Assembly (NCBI GenBank): GCA_023425025.1
Contig: JAFADG010000012.1
Coordinates: 1-64,000, forward strand
DNA from: Bacillota bacterium
GTDB lineage: Bacteria > Bacillota > Clostridia > Christensenellales > Aristaeellaceae
Reading direction: 5' to 3'
DNA: 64,000 nt
Shown piece by piece: positions 32,225-40,813 of the stretch. The notes beneath the pieces were generated by a model, which saw only the letters and a program-made list of their open reading frames with translations, made no database searches and was not told the origin of the DNA. The position numbers and the translations under genes were made by a program. The number at the start of each line of letters is the position of its first letter. Within the stretch, counting starts at the first letter, position 1.

Positions 32225-33091
32225 ATGCAGTCCGTTTTCACCGACCCAAGGCCCGACCTACATGTTCATACCGACGCCTCCGACGGGCAGTACGCCCCGG
32301 CGCGGGTGATCGGCATGGCGCAGGAAAAGGGAATCAACGTACTTGCCATCACCGACCATGATACCATTGACGGGTTGGAACGGGCGCAATCGGCCGCGGC
32401 GCAGGCGGGCATACTGCTGATTCCCGGCGTGGAGATCAGCGCCGGCGGCGACAACGAGGTTCACATTCTGGGTTTTGGCATTCACAGCGGCATGAAGCGC
32501 CTGTTTTCACTTTTGCAGGATATGCGCTTTGAGCGGGAGGAACGTGTCCGCAAAATGGTGGAAAAGCTGAAGGATCTTGGCCTTTCCATCGGCCTGGATG
32601 AAATCGCACCGCCTCAGGCCCAAAGCCTGGGGCGCGCGCATATCGGCCGTGCCATGGTGAAAAGGGGCATCGTGGACAGCCTGTACGACGCCTTTGACAA
32701 GTATCTCTCCCCCGGAAGGCCGGGGTTTGAGCCCAGGCCCAAACGAAAGGTATCCCAGGTGATCCGTTTGATGCGCGAAGAGGGCGCGGCGCCCGCCATC
32801 GCCCATCCGGGGCTGCTGAAAATGGATTCCCAGGACGTGCGCCTGCTGCTGGCGCAATGGAAGGACGAGGGCCTTTTGGGCCTGGAAGCCTACCATCCGT
32901 CCCACCTGCCGGCTATGACAAAGGTGTGGGACGGCATGGCCAGGTCGCTTCACCTCATCGTTACCGGCGGCAGCGATTTTCACGGCGAGGATGGCCGGCA
33001 TCTGGATATCGGGGCCATGCTGCCTCACTGGCATACGGCAAGGGAAGATATTTTCGAGTTATTGGAAGTTATTGGTCTTCTTGTCCGTTAA
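32225..33091 (+). CDS. PHP-domain phosphatase, TrpH-like
   Basis: A 288-residue PHP protein of the YciV/TrpH group, whose characterised members hydrolyse 3',5'-nucleoside bisphosphates such as pAp or degrade RNA 5' ends. Motifs: LHVHTDASDG, ITDHDTIDG, GVEIS, IAHPG and GGSDFHG, plus the inserted helical domain (LSPGRPGF). GGAGGGAGG precedes the ATG at 32225; the upstream ATG at 32198 has no site. Confidence 0.88.
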   Translation: MQSVFTDPRPDLHVHTDASDGQYAPARVIGMAQEKGINVLAITDHDTIDGLERAQSAAAQAGILLIPGVEISAGGDNEVHILGFGIHSGMKRLFSLLQDMRFEREERVRKMVEKLKDLGLSIGLDEIAPPQAQSLGRAHIGRAMVKRGIVDSLYDAFDKYLSPGRPGFEPRPKRKVSQVIRLMREEGAAPAIAHPGLLKMDSQDVRLLLAQWKDEGLLGLEAYHPSHLPAMTKVWDGMARSLHLIVTGGSDFHGEDGRHLDIGAMLPHWHTAREDIFELLEVIGLLVR

Positions 33092-33138
33092 TTGATTGTA
33101 CCTCACCATAGATGAACCTGCTTACAGGGAGAATTCGC

Positions 33139-34746
33139 ATGTATCAGCAAGGATACCACCCCCCCAACCGGCCGGAACCCAAATCAGCCAAGCGGAACGC
33201 GAAAGACGTCTCCCCCAACGGATTTGCCCCCTATGACATGCGCGTGCCGCTGGAAGCCAGAATGCCCCAGCGGGAGGCGCTGAAGGAGTATGCCGCCAGC
33301 GCCGGGCAAAAAAAGCCCAAGCCCAGGGCCAAGCCCAAATCGGGGATTGGCCGCGTGCTGTTTATCACCGTTGTATGCTGCCTGCTTGCCTTTGGCGCGT
33401 TTTATTTGAAAACATACCTGGAGGTGCAGCCTTATGAAAAGGTGTTTGCGCCCAATGTGTATGTGGATAATATCCTGCTTTCCGGCATGACCGCGCAAGA
33501 GGGCGTGGACGCCGTGCGAAACGGCGTCAGCAGCAAAACGGACAGCCTTGTGATCCGCCTGATGGTGGGGGACAGGGAGTATAAGCGCATCGACAGCCAG
33601 ATGCTGGGGATTACCTATGATGTGCGCGATGCGCTGAACAACGCCTGGGCCGTGGGGCACCGTGGCACGATCTTTGACAGGAAAGGGCAGATCGATGGAG
33701 CCCGGAACAGGGAGGCCAAGTTCTATTCCGCCACCCCCGGCGCCAATACCGAGCCGGTGGACGCACTGCTGGTCGCGTTGAAAAATGAGGCCTACCGGGC
33801 GCCGCAAAACGCTTCCGTCACATTCAACGACGATGCGTCCGATCCGTTTATCTATACCGCCGAGGTGCCTGGTCAGCAAGTGGACATTGAGCCGTTGAAG
33901 CAGAAGATTTATGAAATGGTTGCAACCGCGCAGGGCGGCGACGTGCAGATCGAACTGACACCGATTGCGCCGGAAATAACGGCTGCGGCCCTTGCGCAAG
34001 ATCGGGTATTGCGTTCAAGGGCGGTCACGCCCATCGCCTCGGATAGTGTGGAGAACCGCAACAACAACATCCGGCGTTCCTTTGAGCTGCTCAGCGGCAC
34101 GGTTTTGAAGCCTGGTGACAAATTCAGCTTCAATAATGTTGTAGGCTGGCGAACGGAGGAAAACGGCTTTTTCCCGGCGCTGGAATATGCCTACGGCGAG
34201 CTGACGGAGGGCATTGGCGGGGGCGTCTGCCAGGCTAGCACCACGGTGTACCTGGCGGCGGCGCAGGCCGGGCTGGAAATTGTGGATCGCGAGCCCCATT
34301 CCGGGCCTGTCAGCTATACGGACCTGGGCATGGATGCCACGGTGTACATGACCAAAAACCGCAAGATCGACTTTGTGTTCAGAAACAACACAGAGGGTGA
34401 TATATACATCGTTGCCGCGGTGAAATCCGACCCCTCCAACCGCAAGCGCCTAATCACCGAAGTAAAAATGTACGGCCCTTCCTTGGGGGATGTGTCGTAT
34501 GAGATGGTTTCCAAAGTGATGCAGGAAATACCGATCCCTGAACCGGTGGACGTAAAGGATAAAAAGGGAACATACGTTATCTATGTGGACGAGAGGAAAG
34601 AAAAGGCCAAGGGCCGCAAAGGCTATGTAGTCGAAACCTATCTGGTGAAGAAGGTTGGAGGCCAGGAAGCGGAGCGCAAGCTGTTGTCCAAGGATACATA
34701 CGAGGCCCGCGCGCCGCAATTTTATGTCGGCGTGACACAAAGGTAA
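33139..34746 (+). CDS. VanW-family membrane-anchored protein
   Basis: A 535-residue protein: a cytoplasmic Lys/Pro/Arg-rich N terminus (to about residue 70), one membrane segment (VLFITVVCCLLAFGAFY), a peptidoglycan-binding-4 type domain (NVYVDNILLSGMTAQEGVDAV), the VanW core with the GGVCQASTTVY motif, and a C-terminal G5-like beta domain (KGYVVETYLVKKVGGQE). VanW proteins are named from vancomycin gene clusters, but their role is unknown; the architecture points to cell-wall contact. Start ATG 33139 follows GGGAG. RidA follows after 12 bases. Confidence 0.87.
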   Translation: MYQQGYHPPNRPEPKSAKRNAKDVSPNGFAPYDMRVPLEARMPQREALKEYAASAGQKKPKPRAKPKSGIGRVLFITVVCCLLAFGAFYLKTYLEVQPYEKVFAPNVYVDNILLSGMTAQEGVDAVRNGVSSKTDSLVIRLMVGDREYKRIDSQMLGITYDVRDALNNAWAVGHRGTIFDRKGQIDGARNREAKFYSATPGANTEPVDALLVALKNEAYRAPQNASVTFNDDASDPFIYTAEVPGQQVDIEPLKQKIYEMVATAQGGDVQIELTPIAPEITAAALAQDRVLRSRAVTPIASDSVENRNNNIRRSFELLSGTVLKPGDKFSFNNVVGWRTEENGFFPALEYAYGELTEGIGGGVCQASTTVYLAAAQAGLEIVDREPHSGPVSYTDLGMDATVYMTKNRKIDFVFRNNTEGDIYIVAAVKSDPSNRKRLITEVKMYGPSLGDVSYEMVSKVMQEIPIPEPVDVKDKKGTYVIYVDERKEKAKGRKGYVVETYLVKKVGGQEAERKLLSKDTYEARAPQFYVGVTQR

Positions 34747-34758
34747 GGTGGATGAACG

Positions 34759-35142
34759 ATGGAAATCAAACATTTTCTGACGGAGAAGGGGCCCAAGGCG
34801 GTAGGTCCCTATTCCACCGCGGTGGAAGCGGCGGGAACGGTGTATTTATCTGGCATGCTGGGCATCGACCCCGCCATCGGCAAGCTGAAAGACGGCGGCG
34901 TACTTATTGAGGCCGGCCAGATTTTTGAAAACCTGCGCACCGTATTGGCGGAATTGAACCTTGACCTTAACCACGTGGTGAAGGCCACTGTGTTTTTGAC
35001 GGACCTTACGGACTTTGCGCCCGTCAACGCGCTGTACGGCGAGGCCTTCCAAAAGGATTTTCCGGCCCGTACCTGCGTGCAGGTTTCCAAGCTGCCACTT
35101 GGCGCGGCCATTGAAATCGAGTGCATCGCGGTGAGGGACTAA
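34759..35142 (+). CDS. ridA: RidA-family reactive imine/enamine deaminase
   Basis: Removes reactive 2-aminoacrylate-type intermediates from PLP enzymes. The 127-residue protein has the family signature: GPYSTAVEAAGTVYLSGMLG, the middle helix, and the active-site arginine in PARTCVQVSKLPLGAAIEIE. It follows the VanW gene after 12 bases; a terminator follows. Confidence 0.93.
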   Translation: MEIKHFLTEKGPKAVGPYSTAVEAAGTVYLSGMLGIDPAIGKLKDGGVLIEAGQIFENLRTVLAELNLDLNHVVKATVFLTDLTDFAPVNALYGEAFQKDFPARTCVQVSKLPLGAAIEIECIAVRD

Positions 35143-35177
35143 CAGCTCTTTTGAAAAATGCATATTCGCACGGTAAG

Positions 35178-35213
35178 GCCCTGCCTTGTTTTAGCGGACA
35201 AGGCAGGGCTTTT
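35178..35213 (+). terminator. Terminator after ridA
   Basis: 11-bp stem GCCCTGCCTTG / CAAGGCAGGGC, 10-base loop, followed by TTTT. Confidence 0.8.
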
Positions 35214-35231
35214 ATATTAGATACAGGGATT

Positions 35232-35253
35232 CCAAAGGGATGCATCCCTTTGG
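35232..35253. repeat. Palindromic repeat family A, perfect copy
   Basis: 22-bp perfect palindrome with arms CCAAAGGGATG / CATCCCTTTGG, led by GGGATT, and followed by a second hairpin around GGCAGCGCC. It lies between the convergent ridA and permease genes. Confidence 0.8.
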
Positions 35254-35291
35254 CGGTAGGGTCCAGTGAGGCAGCGCCTCCCCGGCGTCCC

Positions 35292-38159
35292 TCACTCCAC
35301 CTGCCGGATGCCCGCCACGATGCTGTCCGCTGTCATTCGTTTGATCCAACCCACGGAGACGGCGAGCCCGGTCAGGGGATACAACGCCAAAGCAATGGCC
35401 GGGGCAGAGAGGGGCACATCTTTTGCCAGTGACAGGTAAAAGGCGATGCCCTGCCGGCCGGCCGCCATGTCCTCGCCAAAACCGAGCAGGTTGTTGACCA
35501 GCGCGCAGGCGATAACGCCCAGCGCCGTGCCGATGGCCGCGGCCCAAAGGCCGTCCCGGATGGATTCGCCGAACAAAAGCCGCAGCACTTTTCCACCCTC
35601 CATGCCTACCGCCCGCAAAAGGGATATTTCTTTTTCCCGCACGGACAAGCGGCTCCAGGTGTTGCTGACGAGCAGCGCCAGACCCATGGCCCCCAGCATG
35701 AAGAGGATGGCCCGGTACAGGAATACCATTCCCTCAAACGACCGGCGATTTTGAATTTGGCTTTGATACCGGCTGTTCAGGTCAAAGCTGTATTGTTTGG
35801 CCAGCATATCCAGGCTTCGGTAGGCGCTGTCGTAGCTGCCGTCCATGGCAAGGCGTATCTGCATATAGGCGATGCCGCCGGGAAAGCCCCAGGCGCTGTA
35901 GCGGTCCGCAGTGGTATATATTGCGCCGGGGTTGGTATTGACAAGGCCGCAGATGCGGGATGTTTGGGTAACTGTCTTCCATTTCAGCCTCCCATTTTCT
36001 TCGTATATGAACAGTTTGCCGAAGGTGATCGTATCCCCCACGCGGAAGGCGTCGTTGCTGTAGATATACGCGCCCTTGCGCTGATTTGTCAGGCCGCTGT
36101 CCCAGCCATAGGGATCAGGCCGCTTGAAATAGCTGGACGCGCCCAGCAGCACCGCTTCGCCTTTGCGGATGGCGTCAAGGTCGATGGCGCCGGCGAGCAG
36201 GGAGTCTTTCAGACGGATCAGGCTTTCTTCATCCATGCCCAGTATGCCCGCTTCGGGCCATTTGAGGCTTTGGGACATCAACGGGTGAAGATTCTCCGGC
36301 ATGCCGGCGTACTGCGCCGCCTTCTTTCTGGCCTGGATGCCACGGTTGTATTCAGCTTCCTCATTAAAGGACCAATCGGCATTTCTGGTATAATCAGTCA
36401 CCTGATCAGGCTGTAAAAACAGCACCGGCCAGCTTACGCGCCTGGCGGCTGTAACGGCGGTTACCCCGGGAAGTGCCTTGGCCTTCTCAAAAGCCGCGTC
36501 CGGCACATAGCTCATATCCAATACATCTTCGGGGTCCATTGCCCGGACATCCAATTCGAGATCGGATGTATAACTGGCCCAGAAGGGCCTGCGGTATTCC
36601 AGGGTGATCAGGTCTTCATCCTTCACTGCACGATCATCGTACCGCACCAAATTCTTTTCATAAATGCTCATGACTACCATTGTAAGCGCCAGACAGGCGG
36701 AGAGTACAAGCACGGGAAATATGTGGCGGAACCGGTGCAGCCGCACATACCGGCGGGCCAGAAAACGCAGGGGGTGATGCGGCAGGCGCTTTTTGGGTCT
36801 GATTTTTTTTGCGGCGCCTACACTGCCCTGCAGGTTCAACAGTGCCACGGGGCTTTTGCGTGTCAGGCGCAGCATGGGCCGAAGCGCGAACAGGCAAAGG
36901 AAGAAGCAGCAGATGCCAAGGCCCCAGAGCAGGACGGATATGCTGGGGAAAGCAAATATATATGGGCTATCCAGTATGTCTGCAAGACGGTCAAGGCTCA
37001 GTTTTGCGGCCAGGCTGCCCAACCCGCCCCCCAAGAGAAGGCTTGGCAAAAGCAGCATCAGCGCCTCCAATAGCATCAGGCGCACCGCCTGCCAGCGGGA
37101 TGCGCCGATGGCCCGGATCAGGCCGATTTGCTGACGCCGGCTGTCCAGGCGTATCTCAAAGGAGCTGGCAATGCCCGAACCCAGCAAAAGCACTGCCAGC
37201 CCGCCGATGATAAGGCCCACCGCCAGGCGCAGCGCCTGCTCTCCCAGAATGCGGAGGCGGTCATCCCAGCAGTAGGCCGAATCGTTGCGCACAAAGTAGG
37301 GCAGCTCATCCTCGGGCAGTTCGCCCGTGTACCACAGCGTCCGGGTGGGGTCAAGCAGGTCCTGAAAAAATGGGCCGATAACTTCTTCGTTGAGGGTGAT
37401 CAGGTCCCAATCGCTGATCAAGGCGCCATCCCTGCCGGCAAACTGCATAAAATAGGTTGTTTTGCCGCCATCCAGCGCGCCGGCAATGCGATCCGCTTCC
37501 TCCGGCGTTACAAGCGCGGTAGGAATGCAGCTTTCAACCGGCAAATTGTTAAAGGAGAATTGGGTCATGTCGCTGTTGTAGAAATATCCCCCAAGGCTAC
37601 CCTTCAGGTGTTCCGTATAATCTGTAAAAATGCCGGTCAGGCGGAAGGTTTTTGCAACTTTTGCACTGCTGCCCGTCCCTTTTGCAGGCGTCAGGTCAAG
37701 AGCCAGCTGCCCGCCGATTTGCGTATTTTGGCCAAGGCGCATCAGGCTGTAATCGGACAGGGCGATATCCCCGGCCTCCTTTGGCCATGTGCCGGATTGC
37801 AGGGTGAAGCCGCTCATGGATAAGGCCGAATCATCCAGGGAGCCCACCGTGATTTTCAGGTGATTGTAGTCCTCCCCCAGGTCATGGCTGCCCGCTGCCA
37901 GTATCTGTCCGGCTGCCTTGAGGGGAAAAGCGGCCTGCATTTTCTGCCAAACGTCCGGCTCCGCATCCAGCAGCATGGCTTGGGCGGAAGTGTATCTTTG
38001 TTGGATTTCCCACCTTTGCAGCCTTTCCCAGCTGTCATACATCAGCGTGGCCGCGGTGACAAAGCAAAAGCACAGGCTCATCATCAAAACGGCGGCAATG
38101 TTTTGGGTCGGGTGTTTTTTCAGGCCGGAGAAAACCAGCTTGCGCAAAGGATTTTTCAT
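35292..38159 (-). CDS. ABC exporter permease with two FtsX domains
   Basis: A 955-residue permease. An N-terminal helix (IAAVLMMSLCFCFVTAATL) is followed by a large outer MacB-like domain, a first FtsX block (LRLAVGLIIGGLAVLLLGSGIASSFEI; SLLLGGGLGSLAAKL), a central basic linker (KKIRPKKRLPHHP), a second helix and outer domain, and a C-terminal FtsX block (LFMLGAMGLALLVSNTWSRLSVREKEISLLRAVG). It overlaps the ATPase gene by 4 bases. With the ATPase and the two-component pair it forms a sensing/export unit, probably for peptides or envelope-active compounds (inference). Confidence 0.88.
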   Translation of the reverse strand: MKNPLRKLVFSGLKKHPTQNIAAVLMMSLCFCFVTAATLMYDSWERLQRWEIQQRYTSAQAMLLDAEPDVWQKMQAAFPLKAAGQILAAGSHDLGEDYNHLKITVGSLDDSALSMSGFTLQSGTWPKEAGDIALSDYSLMRLGQNTQIGGQLALDLTPAKGTGSSAKVAKTFRLTGIFTDYTEHLKGSLGGYFYNSDMTQFSFNNLPVESCIPTALVTPEEADRIAGALDGGKTTYFMQFAGRDGALISDWDLITLNEEVIGPFFQDLLDPTRTLWYTGELPEDELPYFVRNDSAYCWDDRLRILGEQALRLAVGLIIGGLAVLLLGSGIASSFEIRLDSRRQQIGLIRAIGASRWQAVRLMLLEALMLLLPSLLLGGGLGSLAAKLSLDRLADILDSPYIFAFPSISVLLWGLGICCFFLCLFALRPMLRLTRKSPVALLNLQGSVGAAKKIRPKKRLPHHPLRFLARRYVRLHRFRHIFPVLVLSACLALTMVVMSIYEKNLVRYDDRAVKDEDLITLEYRRPFWASYTSDLELDVRAMDPEDVLDMSYVPDAAFEKAKALPGVTAVTAARRVSWPVLFLQPDQVTDYTRNADWSFNEEAEYNRGIQARKKAAQYAGMPENLHPLMSQSLKWPEAGILGMDEESLIRLKDSLLAGAIDLDAIRKGEAVLLGASSYFKRPDPYGWDSGLTNQRKGAYIYSNDAFRVGDTITFGKLFIYEENGRLKWKTVTQTSRICGLVNTNPGAIYTTADRYSAWGFPGGIAYMQIRLAMDGSYDSAYRSLDMLAKQYSFDLNSRYQSQIQNRRSFEGMVFLYRAILFMLGAMGLALLVSNTWSRLSVREKEISLLRAVGMEGGKVLRLLFGESIRDGLWAAAIGTALGVIACALVNNLLGFGEDMAAGRQGIAFYLSLAKDVPLSAPAIALALYPLTGLAVSVGWIKRMTADSIVAGIRQVE

Positions 38160-38842
38160 GGCCGTTCCTCCCCGGCAGGGGGCAGAATGACCCCATCGCT
38201 TAAGGTGAGGATACGGTCGGCGCCTTCCGCCATCAAAAGATCGTGGGTGACCATGACCAAGGTTTGGTGGTACCTTTGCCGGGTAAGCCGCAAAAAGGTC
38301 AATATCTCCTGAGACGATTTCCCGTCCAGGTTGCCGGTGGGCTCGTCGCAGAATACCACCGCCGGTTTTGTGACCAGGGCTCTGGCGATGGCCACCCGCT
38401 GCTGCTGGCCGCCGGAGAGGGCGCCGGGCAAGTGGTAAAGCCTGTCCGTAAGGCCCAGGGTGTGGATCACATCCTTCACGTAATCCTCATCCGGCGCCTG
38501 GCCGTCCAGCATCAGCGGCAGGAGTATGTTTTCATAGGCAGTCAGTTCCTGCACCAGGTTGAAAAACTGGAACACAAAGCCCAGCCTCCGGCGGCGGAAG
38601 ACCGTGCGTTCCCGCTCCCGGAGGCTGTACAGGGCGATATCCTCGATCAGCACCTCGCCGGAGGTTGGCGTTTCCAAACCGCCCAGCAGGTGCAGCAGCG
38701 TGGATTTGCCGCTGCCGCTGCGGCCCATGACGGCCACGAACTCGCCCGGTTCGATGGCCATGTCCGTGGCCTTGAGCGCTTCCACCCTTAATTGCTTTTG
38801 TCCGTAGGTTTTGCAAAGGCTCTTTGTTTCGATCACCGGCAT
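38156..38842 (-). CDS. ABC transporter ATP-binding protein (MacB/LolD type)
   Basis: A 228-residue ATPase with Walker A GRSGSGKST (near residue 40), signature LSGGQQQRVAIARAL, Walker B VVFCDEPTGNLD, and the H-loop VTHD. It belongs to the group that serves FtsX-type permeases. GGGGGG precedes the ATG. Its promoter has the response-regulator box at 38881-38899. Confidence 0.93.
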   Translation of the reverse strand: MPVIETKSLCKTYGQKQLRVEALKATDMAIEPGEFVAVMGRSGSGKSTLLHLLGGLETPTSGEVLIEDIALYSLRERERTVFRRRRLGFVFQFFNLVQELTAYENILLPLMLDGQAPDEDYVKDVIHTLGLTDRLYHLPGALSGGQQQRVAIARALVTKPAVVFCDEPTGNLDGKSSQEILTFLRLTRQRYHQTLVMVTHDLLMAEGADRILTLSDGVILPPAGEERP

Positions 38843-38858
38843 ACAACCGCCCCCCTTT

Positions 38859-38899
38859 TGTATACAGGGTAACGGACGAATCTTAAGATTTTCTAAAGA
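38859..38899 (-). promoter_or_regulatory. Response-regulator box and promoter of the ABC exporter
   Basis: On the minus strand TCTTTAG-AAAA-TCTTAAG (38881-38899) is a direct repeat with 11-base period, the layout used by OmpR-type regulators. A -10 TATACA lies at 38859-38864; 17 bases upstream is CTTAAG, inside the box, so the weak -35 would be replaced by regulator contact. Confidence 0.55.
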
Positions 38900-38912
38900 A
38901 TGCAGTTTTTTC

Positions 38913-39935
38913 TCAGTTGCTTCTATCGGCCTTCACGCTGCCGATGACCGCGGGCAGCATGAGGATGAAAATGGTTCCGCCGCCCTCCCGGTTCATGGCG
39001 CGGATATCCCCGTGATGGGCGGCGACGATGGCCCTGCAAAGCGCCAGGCCGATGCCGGCGCCCTCCGTTTTCCTTTTCTCGCTGCCTTGATAAAAACGGT
39101 CGAAAACCTTGGGCAGGTCTTCGCGGGGGATGCCTTCGCCCTGGTCCATGACCTGTATGCGGAGCATGGGGCCGGCTTCATCTCCAGCAATATCATAGGC
39201 GGCTTCAATGCTGCCGTTTGCCGGACTGTGGGTGGAGGCGTTTTTGAAAAGGTTCTCCAATGCCTCCATCAGCCACCTTGGGTCGTGGCGGAAGCGCAGC
39301 GCTTCGTCCCCCGTGATCTTGATGCGCTGGCCCCGCTGGTGAAGTGCCTGCGCAAGGGCCTCCGCCGCCCTGCTTACGGTATCGCCCACCTTTTCATGAA
39401 CGAAGGCCATATGCAGCGCACCGGCCTCCAGCCTGGCGATCGTTAGAAGGGATTGGATGAGAAAGGTCATGCGGTCGATGGGCGCGATGCAGGCCGAAAG
39501 CCATGGTTCCCCTGACGCCATTTCCTGGGCCTCCAGCTTCAAACGCAGGGAGGAAAGGGGCGTTTTCAATTGGTGGGCCACATCCTCCAGAAACCGGCGC
39601 ATAAACTGCTTGTCCTCTTGCTTTTGCGAAGCGGCGCTTTGAAGCCGGCTGTTTAAAAGAATGAGCCTTGCATACAGCGCCATCAGGTCGCCTTCCTTCA
39701 ATATAGGCGCTTTGTCAAACGCTCCGCCGCTCATCAGCGCATCCACCTGTCTTACGATGCGGCGGATGCTGCCATACAGCATGACTTGGGTGATGACGGC
39801 AATGAGGGCTGCTCCCACGATCCCCGCGAGATAGCCGGCCAGCGGGGAAACCCACAAAAACAGCGTAAGGCTTGCGGGCACCAGCAGCATAAGGCCCAGC
39901 AAAAGCCGCCGGAAGCTTTGGTTGCGCAGGCTCAT
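38913..39935 (-). CDS. Sensor histidine kinase
   Basis: A 340-residue kinase. Two membrane helices lie close together (about 9-27 and 31-52) with almost no outer loop, so it may sense within the membrane or through the exporter. Then a HAMP-like linker, the phospho-acceptor in DVAHQLKTPLSSLR (His near 131), the N box LENLFKNASTHSP, and G boxes VMDQGEGIP and GAGIGLALCRAI. The start ATG 39935 overlaps the regulator stop and follows GGGAGGG. Confidence 0.92.
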   Translation of the reverse strand: MSLRNQSFRRLLLGLMLLVPASLTLFLWVSPLAGYLAGIVGAALIAVITQVMLYGSIRRIVRQVDALMSGGAFDKAPILKEGDLMALYARLILLNSRLQSAASQKQEDKQFMRRFLEDVAHQLKTPLSSLRLKLEAQEMASGEPWLSACIAPIDRMTFLIQSLLTIARLEAGALHMAFVHEKVGDTVSRAAEALAQALHQRGQRIKITGDEALRFRHDPRWLMEALENLFKNASTHSPANGSIEAAYDIAGDEAGPMLRIQVMDQGEGIPREDLPKVFDRFYQGSEKRKTEGAGIGLALCRAIVAAHHGDIRAMNREGGGTIFILMLPAVIGSVKADRSN

Positions 39936-40609
39936 GGGCTGACCCTCCCTACCTTGGCATCCAGCAGATACCCCACGCCCCGCACTGTTGCAAGGGGCAG
40001 GCTTTTGATTTTCTCCCGCAGGTGGCTTACGTGTACCGACAGGGTGTTGTCGTCCACAAAATCGCCGCTGTCGTCCCACAGGCGCTGCAATAGCTGTCCG
40101 CGAGTCAGCACCTGGCCCGGATGGCGCAGGAACATGAGCAAAAGGTCCATTTCGGTTTTCGTAAGCATCAACAGTGTTCCATTTTCCAGCGCCCGGCGCT
40201 CCTTTATGTGAACGCAAAGCCCGTTTGTGCGCAGGCAGGCGTCGGGTTCCCCGGCGGTGCGCCTAAGCAGCGCCCGTATGCGGGATAACAGCTCCATCAG
40301 GCGGAAGGGCTTGGTGACATAGCCGTCGCCGCCGGCGTCCAGCCCGTTTACGGTATTGATCTCATCGTCGCAGGCGGTCAGAAACAGCACCGGCGCGTCG
40401 GCTTTGGCCCGCAGCTCCTTGCATAGCGCAATGCCGTTGCCGTCGGGCAGCAGCACGTCCAGGATATACAGGGAATAGGCTTCGCCCATGCGTTGCCTGG
40501 CCGCGAGGATGCTTTCGCAGGTGTCGCATTGATACCCTTCCTTGACAAGAACGGCGGAGAGATCCTCCCGCAAGGAGCGGTCGTCCTCCACCAGCAGGAT
40601 GCGGTCCAT
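39932..40609 (-). CDS. OmpR-family response regulator
   Basis: A 225-residue regulator. The receiver has LLVEDD at the N terminus, phospho-acceptor Asp in YILDVLLPDGNG (about residue 51), and the switch Lys in VTKPF. The C-terminal winged helix has LTKTEMDLLLMFL and DDNTLSVHVSHLREKI, ending in TVRGVGYLL. The true start is ATG 40609, with GGGAGGGG upstream; the longer frame runs through the promoter. It is followed by its kinase and the exporter it probably controls. Confidence 0.93.
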   Translation of the reverse strand: MDRILLVEDDRSLREDLSAVLVKEGYQCDTCESILAARQRMGEAYSLYILDVLLPDGNGIALCKELRAKADAPVLFLTACDDEINTVNGLDAGGDGYVTKPFRLMELLSRIRALLRRTAGEPDACLRTNGLCVHIKERRALENGTLLMLTKTEMDLLLMFLRHPGQVLTRGQLLQRLWDDSGDFVDDNTLSVHVSHLREKIKSLPLATVRGVGYLLDAKVGRVSP

Positions 40610-40644
40610 CTTTTGTACCCCTCCCATGGACAGGTGTTTTTTCC

Positions 40645-40672
40645 AGTATAGCACAGGGGGAAAGCGTGGCAA
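40645..40672 (-). promoter_or_regulatory. Promoter of the two-component genes
   Basis: On the minus strand TTGCCA (40667-40672), 16-base spacer, TATACT (40645-40650) with an extended TGC. Confidence 0.65.
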
Positions 40673-40735
40673 ATCAATTTCTGACACCAGGCTGCGAATA
40701 TTGCAAAAACGTTTGGAATTTGTAAGGCGAACAGA

Positions 40736-40765
40736 TTGACACATGGACAAGCCCTATGCTATAAT
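40736..40765 (+). promoter_or_regulatory. Promoter of the pyrimidine cluster
   Basis: TTGACA (40736-40741), 18-base spacer, TATAAT (40760-40765) with an extended TGC. The leader to pyrB is only about 45 bases with no terminator/antiterminator pair, so PyrR-type attenuation is not seen. Confidence 0.75.
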
Positions 40766-40813
40766 TGGGCAATTTGTGGGTCACTCCGCAAAGAAAATAA
40801 AGGGGGAAGAGAC

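Noticed and set aside
40704..40716. AAAACGTTT between the two-component genes and pyrB as a third LacI operator
   Set aside because: Only an 8-bp palindrome (AAACGTTT), not placed at a transcription start, and beside unrelated genes; likely chance.
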